Below the pieces are notes generated by a model. That model worked only from the letters and a program-made list of their open reading frames with translations. It was not told the origin of the DNA and did no database searches. Both the position numbers and the translations under genes were made by a program. This document shows positions 63,401 through 64,000 of a stretch of DNA of 64,000 nucleotides, piece after piece. Each line of letters begins with the position of its first letter. Within the stretch, counting starts at the first letter, position 1. Source of the DNA: Adineta vaga (taxonomy: Eukaryota; Rotifera); contig CP075492.1 in assembly GCA_021613535.1 (NCBI GenBank), forward strand, positions 6,758,001 to 6,822,000, in the 5' to 3' direction.

Positions 63401-64000
63401 AGTAATAGCCTACATCACCCGTGTTATATAAACGGCCGAGAACTCGATGATTAATAAATTTCTCGCTTGTTTTTTCCGAATTTCGAAAGTATCCACGCGC
63501 TAAACCAATTCCTCCAATATAAATTTCGCCTAAAACATTTGCAGGTCGATAAAGTCCACGTTCATCAAGTATATGCATAGTTTGATTTGATAATGGAACA
63601 CCGTAGGGCACTAAATATCCTTTCGGAGATTTGCACGGAAATATTTCATGGATATTCGACCAAATCGATGCTTCTGTTGCGCCACCTAGACATAAGATAC
63701 GAACAGTTGGATGCACTTGTTTCACTAAACGCACAAAATCCATTTTGATAGCGTCCCCGCTGAGCATAATAGATTTGAGAAATTGTACACTTCCGCTTTC
63801 ATTATTTACTGGAATAGTCTCTATTAGCATTTCAAAACTAGTCGGCACACTATTCCAAATAGTGATTTGATGTTTTTGTAGTTGTGACCACCAGTATTCT
63901 GGATCTCGAGTTGCATCTGATTTACAGATTACAACTTTACCACCAACACTTAGTATTCCAAAAATATCCCATACTGATAAATCGAAACTAAGAGAAGAAA
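44724..64000 (-). CDS. hybrid NRPS/PKS megasynthase with FMO and FSH1-type hydrolase (5' partial)
   Basis: Assembly-line enzyme making a peptide-polyketide. One open frame runs without intron from the right window edge to the TAA at 44724, over 6,400 codons. The edge lies inside an adenylation domain (FDLSVWDIFG at about 63950-63980), so the start is outside. Order: A-PCP, KS-KR-ACP, TE, KS-DH-KR-ACP, KS-DH-KR-ACP, KS-AT-KR-ACP, FMO, FSH1-like hydrolase. All carriers keep the Ser of GxxSL and all KS keep Cys and His, so the line looks functional. Only one AT is visible. An uninterrupted 19-kb exon among intron-rich genes, of a family mainly bacterial and fungal, argues for horizontal acquisition; bdelloids are known to carry acquired NRPS/PKS genes. 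Two modules share an identical 2.3-kb block. The product is unknown. Confidence 0.95.
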   Translation of the reverse strand, partial: SSLSFDLSVWDIFGILSVGGKVVICKSDATRDPEYWWSQLQKHQITIWNSVPTSFEMLIETIPVNNESGSVQFLKSIMLSGDAIKMDFVRLVKQVHPTVRILCLGGATEASIWSNIHEIFPCKSPKGYLVPYGVPLSNQTMHILDERGLYRPANVLGEIYIGGIGLARGYFRNSEKTSEKFINHRVLGRLYNTGDVGYYLSNGEIQIVGRRRDAQIKIGGYRVELTEIENCAEQVNCVKKVAVIFVPGSVQRLIGFVEVDDGIPEDQVKQELIDRIVSCLPDYMWTRTWIVLNSMPLNSNGKIDRVILATLVPNQVPISTKTESLQRNELEIKILRIAQELLNDSQQSLKTTTSLIEFGMTSLTAIRFSKNLSDEINKKLPYTLVFNHPTVKQIAEMITGHPIDSLRKRQNFSSEPRERSISHNVSIAVIGMACRLPGGVSSAEEFWTMLMEKRNCVTEVPSSRFDINEIYSPNPKTIGKSYTKKGAFINDVEWFDNDFFNIPLAEARTMDPQQRLILEVAYEAFLNAGLDKSALKDSNTGVFIGQMNYDWMLVTDSPHSYAGTGNSPSITANRISFALGLHGASMTVDTACSSSLVAVDLAIEKLRNKKCSVALAGGVNIILHPEPYLITCAAEMLSVDSRCATFDSKANGIVRGEGIGCVVLKCLDQAVFDGDKIFAVIKGSAVNQDGRSATLTAPNGIAQEAALCSALEDAGIDGKDLDYVECHGTGTDLGDPIEVEALAKVLGKERSKPIVLGAVKTNIGHLEGAAGIVGLIKTVLVLQNGQAPPNIHFEKLNPKIDLQQLKGIIPTQTIKIGTDGGKELFAGVSSFGFGGTNAHIILQSYPQKQNTERIASIGPTFVNKKCIPWKLPVPIQSISSHKVEQDEISGSVYEIKWIPLNEISNNEASLNNLIKSRCLILSVESVSTNGTKWVNIIHAVNSNFFTLEDTLQQKRSANLHDTKYLEKLLVNESWSSIILVATSGHGQIVFEIGVRLLKAIQKSYIEKNQQSIPDIWFLDDSQFDEMGLWALARTARIEMPELDLRCVEYNKLNTASHIAELCYKVRKEVKNGEKELKLSNMFYVRRLVKLSQTYKNIRQRVIHENCTYVISGGLGALGLVVAEWLVNSGATHIVLLSRKMKATNPIEQIRRQKENISIEWIQCDISNIEEVKRVDKKLKIDMRWPVIKGIFHTAGELFDSTVKNLEPKCIYSSFSAKVDGAKHLHTVLSPSDFMVLFSSITGVFGSAGQALYSAANAALDSLAESWSNNGNLKVLSIQWGAWSEVGMAARSKDLIQRLENQGFGSISNSFGKRVLERLLEENRTGTVCVQPINWSRMSPISHLPLLDQLRSTSVSKSNESKQSKTYANVDEIRAVLRSIVHEVLGNEVEESIPLMDAGLSSLEMVSLHHTLAREFTNINIPSSIIFNYPTIKDLADFIFTQLEQSTKKKRESSTEEYTGQDWQKLNLTTNGRSVFLVGGVLGTAEGTFGKLANMLPSPVYATIPDLSDENATVENIAKKLIRSARRIQPDGKYIVGGLSFGALIALEMVCQLEQFDQVEALLLLDPRHTPPFTIPEKNPAKFEKLVAAYTPKAIVHSRTVLVQAVLPDFSGLSSLLQEASRSFQGNEQVELNCRSWCSKISKIPSEGHHFKFLNQNHEALARALTSLSINWKMEKIDNIKHEDDPIAVISMSCRFPGGASNPEDFWDILIRGHDCVTEVPISRFDMDDDVYYPERGYEGKSYSNRAAFIENVEWFDHEFFNISRAEALIMDPQQRILLEVAYEAFYKAGYNKERLKGCNAGVFVGQANYDWMTSNEDVDFSSPYYGAGSSASITANRISYTLGLEGPSITMDTACSSSLVALDIAHSKLRDGKCSIALVAGVNLILNSRFFVTASAMQALSLKGRCATFDALADGYCRGEGVGCVILKPLSQAKADGNKILALIKGTAVNHDGRSASLTAPNGLAQQKVIRKGLEMAGLKGKDIDYIECHGTGTKLGDPIEVDALKNVLSEGRKKPIILGALKTNTGHLEGAAGIAGFIKAVLVIQHKKVPPNIHINELNPKIDLTGFNAIIPYKEVLFENDVLNAYSEEDEKPLIGAVSSFGFGGTNAHVIIESWETKEEHLETAQSKNLILFNPKFLPWRRLTHPLIYRKEETNDKKTCFISRLSGERSHLWDDHVINNEIWIPAASHLTMLAGAKLEKENRESIATSKVSKVVQLDDVIIQKRLLVKENMKIRCVLEENGKGEIQTEDSDGAKETNVIVTQISLVAQTSLPNPLQLDVLKSQCSVSMDVDSIYKTFESLGVKFGDTFRTVIEAWRGKDEALARVGIARRVLAPWERSLSLLHPAILDGAFQLMGMSALSSSGVFVPFHVQRAVFSTQNEQEDQWVYVQLKQMTSSSLTADVILMNSSGKITGFVENLTSRRLSSLEISPIECLYQTEWSTVSLRSDLVVTKRSELSRCVLISFAPISFDHKNWLNVIHNQNSTISPVEKNYRVVDLRIEIGNILNQEKWDSIIFIANGEDSFLALEFGLLLLKEIQNRIISGQWNQTDLWFITKSLIHSTTNDDLLGSSVAGLWALARTARIEMSELKLKCIEIEQDINSSGQISNICNVVESFEDENEFQLSYNGLLKVLRLVKLNNLSPEMKTSQQLKINPGETHVISGGLGALGLVIAKWLIDSGATHILLLSRTRKTEMSIELNSLKEKETAVIEWVQCDVSEKESVTSVRKVLEESLKWPPVTGIFHTAGVLADGTIRTLDSEALRKSYSAKVYGAINLHNVFSSFNFMVLFSSAAAVFGSPGQANYSAANATMDAIAKSWNRSGESILSIQWGAWSEAGMAANRGTLRRIEMQGFGGISNHLGIEILEYLFSTGKVGVVCATPIDWSRMSLTNNPLVSFKGKDKQISKKKKSQTVSIPTEDVKQKLIKIAVEVLNAEKIDENVSLIEFGLDSLGAVEFRNLLVAEINIELPSIFVYNHPSISDMVSYLSSLSSPKIVEFAPTQFSNEPIAVISMACRFPGEAHNPEEFWSMLRNGHNCVTEVPFSRFDIDEFYDPVRGSMGKTYTKNAALINSIEWFDNEFFNIPSAEAIVMDPQQRVLLEVSYEAFSRAGYDKSSLKGSNTGVFVGQANYDWMTMNQHDITSPYFGAGSSAAITSNRLSFILGLRGPSMTIDTACSSSLVAMDIATANLRSDKCSLALVAGVNIILSHVNFVGSCSANMLSAKGRCATFDSTADGYCRGEGVGCVVLKKLSRAQADGDEILAIIKGTAVNQDGRSATMTAPSGVAQESVIRRALVEAGVFGKDIDYVECHGTGTELGDPIEVEALKSVLNVEREKRLILGAVKSNIGHLEGAAGIAGFIKTVLVLRNKMVPPNIHFETLNPKINIENFNIDIPITNTDLRITNPSRKVIAGISSFGFGGTNAHIIIESWETKEEHLETAQSKNLILFNPKFLPWRRLTHPLIYRKEETNDKKTCFISRLSGERSHLWDDHVINNEIWIPAASHLTMLAGAKLEKENRESIATSKVSKVVQLDDVIIQKRLLVKENMKIRCVLEENGKGEIQTEDSDGAKETNVIVTQISLVAQTSLPNPLQLDVLKSQCSVSMDVDSIYKTFESLGVKFGDTFRTVIEAWRGKDEALARVGIARRVLAPWERSLSLLHPAILDGAFQLMGMSALSSSGVFVPFHVQRAVFSTQNEQEDQWVYVQLKQMTSSSLTADVILMNSSGKITGFVENLTSRRLSSLEISPIECLYQTEWSTVSLRSDLVVTKRSELSRCVLISFAPISFDHKNWLNVIHNQNSTISPVEKNYRVVDLRIEIGNILNQEKWDSIIFIANGEDSFLALEFGLLLLKEIQNRIISGQWNQTDLWFITKSLIHSTTNDDLLGSSVAGLWALARTARIEMSELKLKCIEIEQDINSSGQISNICNVVESFEDENEFQLSYNGLLKVLRLVKLNNLSPEMKTSQQLKINPGETHVISGGLGALGLVIAKWLIDSGATHILLLSRTRKTEMSIELNSLKEKETAVIEWVQCDVSEKESVTSVRKVLEESLKWPPVTGIFHTAGVLADGTIRTLDSEALRKSYSAKVYGAINLHNVFSSFNFMVLFSSAAAVFGSPGQANYSAANATMDAIAKSWNRSGESILSIQWGAWSEAGMAANRGTLRRIEMQGFGGISNHLGIEILEYLFSTGKVGVVCAAPIDWTRIDNYYNPFLEYYRSHLAISRTKIANTVKKVTIDNVDIMNILTQVSMEVLGSKIDENSSLVTSGLDSLGAVEFRNRLSAILDIQLSSIFVYNYPTLAEMASALSTKDSKVSSTIKKERQIESVTDSIAVIGMACRLPGGVASPEEFWSMLIQECDCVTEIPKTRFDIEDVYSPIRGVTTGKSYTKHGAFMSDLEWFDAACFNISNSEARQMDPQQRLILEVGYEAFVRAGYDISKLKGLDAGVFVGQMNYDWMMMNAGTPPSYGGTGMAPSITANRFSYTFGLTGPSFTIDSACSSSLVALDYAIEKIRANRCSLALVGGVNVMLQSMNFVGSSAANMLSPAGRCATFDETADGYCRGEGIGCVVLKSFRKAIADGDNVLAVIKGSAVNHVGKSSSLTAPNGPSQEAVIRNALEQANLKGKDVDYVECHGTGTQLGDPIEVEALKNVLNDGGRIKSVILGAVKTNIGHLEGAAGIIGLIKTVLVLQHEEVPSNLHFKKLNANIDLTGFKAIFPQNCIKLDTHEKNQVHSERRWIAGVSSFGFGGTNAHVVLESWPAARVLRDSAVELEVDRNFVWLFTGQGSQFSGMGQELYQSEEAFRMALDICAEHLNNLIDVPLLTLMFNPDMESRLNETRYSQAAILSFEYAMSEMWKNRGVTPKIVLGHSIGEYTAAVVSGVMKLKDALSLVTARGRLMDERCQKGSMVAVFALADTIRSELKLVDDVSISALNGPKMTVLSGKKESLQSLLARLKLPHTFLPVKHGFHSHLMHPMQAEFQKNFENVALNSPRKDITFVSTVTGTILVGKELMNTDYWVNQVAQPVNFFDAMNAITSYTKDMEVSYIEIGPKQILIPMAKRFVTVNTYTWDPSNDTRVKTIKDKTITQNNRTTNLQNLFNKKHLPWKVKDAKYNEETVDSVNENYFYEIEWETLIYTEARNIIGKLPRYLIFSHHYLSVTSSDGTYVIHTDETSGNHGHENKNITWLDLSDKDNVKTILMRDEWEAILLFGHGEETLQTIQIALTVLQNSQLQKLKHVWFITSDNEKGEALRALARTARQEIYSVRIWSLEFLYRTSNMNFAKVYETISCTRKQEDYDFRLTGNFEVQVPRLVHMKPYSEINSKPFEIHPYTTYVISGGLGALGLVAAKWIIDSGATNLVLLSRKKPNHIANEKLELLQQSGKVFIECFECDVGDLNSVKKVHLNLKELQWPPVKGVIHSAGVLFDSTISNLDQEKLVNSFKPKVLGAANLRSVFLPLDFFVQFSSVASVFGSAGQANYAISNAVMDGMAMTWKNQGEPVLSIQWAAWSDGGMAVHNKTALKRSERIGFGNISNKLGTAVLDKLFAEGRLGVVCVAPADWSRAIPHLKTTLVERLNQQNKNAMNEKLNFESSEIKNKNVISLIRQVAEDVIGTEIQDDQALLEAGMDSLGAVEFRNQLSEKLNIPLSTGILFDFPTVHTLANHLESIVQIPAVQQQIVVPLSFPSSGRPTLIIGAGLGGLSFARMLVQAKEKVIIMESKSEIGGVWKLWANSSSKLQIDSPSYDFGCSDSRELKTWPSTYPNRDDVLKGAQDMVSTFAGENVSILMNTHVDRVHSVLGHSSEYLIDYTINGKPSQMRVGGVAAFTGGLHEPRQLNIPGENIFKGKLGFGTNDDITPATFENSRVVILGHGAFAVENMRTALENGAEHVTILCRKRNMVFSTFCNWLLNSCEGNMSIKTVMEVMRPMYQAAGVDIEALSCFSSENGDFMFDQDTVPPASDLYFLAQATGRLEVIQDIPESLEQDEVVTRGGRRIRANILLKCLGFNTNDALVKEIFGSDCNIQGLWVNEDPNIFVYNDGVQRSRAVHSLLCSSYLFFAQTFASVYLHFKRRPNDLRSALVKMRQVSETETHGRLMVLLWDFLSPAKRTLSERTLRICPFNTFIREREVEWNKYQQVLKLSSKLNLHSLLKPTIDEIRRREPVKLLEERSIFANKSTSIYRSKPKYRILFLHGQGTDGAIACNLLERCGWITQFSNCLEFIVPDAPYEMPAFTNKQQLSEIGLDTLVEQRLYNLNSNYREWRADFDWFAQIFHGNKALLISDTENEKIKQSWKQNFEYIRHITEKYGQFDGLAGFCEGASVASVALHLQALFNKGNQDGIDLGLVNVCFLIAMSPWRSPYFEMQQLFNHESPLDVPSLHISGQNDMEMFKQAVPIFMNDFLNPRRYEHNGKHEYPVVTPSLKNIVSELLNQL
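45600..46960 (-). other. megasynthase: flavin-containing monooxygenase domain
   Basis: FAD fold: TLIIGAGLGGLSFARML (46911-46955) and ESKSEIGGVWKLW. Second nucleotide site for NADPH: RVVILGHGAFAVENMRTALE (about 46370-46440). It also has GLHEPRQLNIPGENIFKGK of the FMO/Baeyer-Villiger type. It follows the last ACP directly, so it probably oxidises the carrier-bound or released chain. Confidence 0.85.
47000..51035 (-). other. megasynthase PKS module 4: KS-AT-KR-ACP
   Basis: KS has IDSACSSS (50512-50535; Ser replaces the usual Thr), ECHGTGTQLGDP and KTNIGHLEGAAG. AT has LFTGQGSQFSGMGQ (49625-49690), GHSIGEYTAA with nucleophile Ser (49393-49415) and HGFHSHLM (about 49105), a form common in malonyl-CoA-specific AT. 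KR has YVISGGLGALGL (47985-48020) and GSAGQANYAISNAVMD. ACP has EAGMDSLGAVEFRN (47108-47152). Confidence 0.9.
51060..54990 (-). other. megasynthase PKS module 3: KS-DH-KR-ACP
   Basis: KS has IDTACSSS (54468-54490), ECHGTGTELGDP and KSNIGHLEGAAG. DH and KR are identical to module 2. ACP has SGLDSLGAVEFRN (51177-51217). No AT. KS and ACP differ clearly from module 2, so only the middle of the module has been duplicated or homogenised. Confidence 0.9.
51420..53726. repeat. 2.3-kb direct repeat, copy in module 3
   Basis: About 2307 bp that match 55359-57665 at every place I compared, 3939 bp apart. It covers the end of KS, DH, KR and the start of the ACP linker. The edges are sharp: divergence starts at 51419 and 53727. 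Confidence 0.9.
55020..58960 (-). other. megasynthase PKS module 2: KS-DH-KR-ACP
   Basis: KS has MDTACSSS (58426-58449), ECHGTGTKLGDP and KTNTGHLEGAAG. DH has LWDDHVINNEIWIP (57447-57486), keeping the catalytic His but with Asn for the usual Gly, and HPAILDGAFQ with the Asp. KR has HVISGGLGALGL (55986-56025) and GSPGQANYSAANATMD. ACP has EFGLDSLGAVEFRN (55121-55163). No AT. Its DH-KR part is the shared repeat. Confidence 0.9.
55359..57665. repeat. 2.3-kb direct repeat, copy in module 2
   Basis: Partner of 51420-53726. The offset of 3939 bp is 1313 codons, so both copies are read in the same frame. Sequence on both sides (KS2 against KS3, ACP against ACP) is homologous but clearly diverged. 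Confidence 0.9.
58990..59585 (-). other. megasynthase: internal thioesterase
   Basis: Alpha/beta hydrolase of the type I thioesterase kind: VFLVGGVLGTAEGTFGKLA, nucleophile Ser in IVGGLSFGALIALEM (59371-59398), Asp in LLLLDPRHTP and His in PSEGHHFKFL (about 59050). It lies between the ACP of module 1 and the KS of module 2 instead of at the end. Confidence 0.85.
59690..62735 (-). other. megasynthase PKS module 1: KS-KR-ACP
   Basis: KS (about 61460-62735) has VDTACSSS with the active Cys (62214-62237), ECHGTGTDLGDP and KTNIGHLEGAAG with both His. KR has YVISGGLGALGL (60645-60680) and FGSAGQALYSAANAALD with Tyr and Asn. ACP has DAGLSSLEMVSL (59778-59814). No AT and no DH: it should add a beta-hydroxy unit if loaded in trans. 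Confidence 0.9.
62790..64000 (-). other. megasynthase: adenylation domain (partial) and PCP
   Basis: The A domain activates an amino or aryl acid. Core motifs seen: FDLSVWDIFG (A4), GGATEASIW (A5), LYNTGDVG (A7), GRRRDAQIKIGGYRVE (A8) and PLNSNGKID with the catalytic Lys (A10, 63091-63116). The LSGD plus GGATEASIWSN form is typical of A domains in yersiniabactin- and pyochelin-type lines. The carrier has EFGMTSLTAIR (about 62895-62930). No condensation domain is in the window. Confidence 0.9.

Noticed and set aside
44724-64000. bacterial contamination as the source of the megasynthase
   Set aside because: It is contiguous with intron-rich animal genes, is AT-rich like its flank, and has an AATAAA shortly after the stop. 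Only read linkage can settle it fully.

Overview
The window is eukaryotic. Most genes are split by many short GT-AG introns (about 50-110 nt), the DNA is AT-rich, and the families are animal ones: 14-3-3, PEX1, a class-A-like GPCR, a protocadherin, sigma-type GSTs, an AGO-clade Argonaute and a multi-Tudor protein. These sit beside long intronless genes of bacterial type (a hybrid NRPS/PKS megasynthase and a MepB-family protein) and a short interstitial array of TGTGGG, the telomere repeat known from bdelloid rotifers. Together this points to a bdelloid rotifer (Adineta/Rotaria type). That assignment is inference from gene content; no search was run.

Layout. 1-6602 (+): a Tudor-domain gene, 5' end outside the window, with six Tudor-like domains and a central RGG region built from small phase-1 exons. 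7443-8434 (+): 14-3-3 zeta-like. 9161-13413 (-): PEX1, convergent with 14-3-3. 15125-15379 (+): a minimal single-HMG-box protein. 18348-19559 (-): a membrane-anchored Notum-like carboxylesterase, intronless. 20859-22318: a frame-broken minus-strand locus and an unrecognised plus-strand gene. 23251-26996 (-): Argonaute with a complete DEDH slicer tetrad. 27966-28693 (+): a small, very hydrophilic, probably mitochondrial LEA-like protein. 29991-31453 (-): GPCR. 33564-35784 (+): a coiled-coil protein, possibly ciliary or centrosomal. 36059-38006 (-): two tandem sigma-type GST genes. 38292-40966 (-): a protocadherin that looks truncated or decaying. 41047-41811 (-): MepB-family gene.

From about 41 kb to the end the content changes. 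The MepB gene is followed by about 2.9 kb of non-coding DNA carrying the telomere-like tract. Then comes a single open reading frame of more than 19 kb on the minus strand (44724 to beyond 64000) encoding A-PCP | KS-KR-ACP | TE | KS-DH-KR-ACP | KS-DH-KR-ACP | KS-AT-KR-ACP | flavin monooxygenase | FSH1-type hydrolase. Two modules share an apparently identical 2.3-kb DH-KR block at a period of 3939 bp. This is the most unusual system in the window: a probably horizontally acquired assembly line with an internal thioesterase, one visible acyltransferase for four ketosynthases, and a C-terminal oxidase plus a hydrolase whose nucleophile is Cys instead of Ser.

Functional links. The Argonaute, with an RGRG N-terminus, and the Tudor protein are both small-RNA pathway types; Tudor domains bind methylated arginines in such tails. 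The GSTs and the LEA-like protein fit stress tolerance. The megasynthase probably makes a defensive or signalling metabolite, but its product cannot be read from this sequence.
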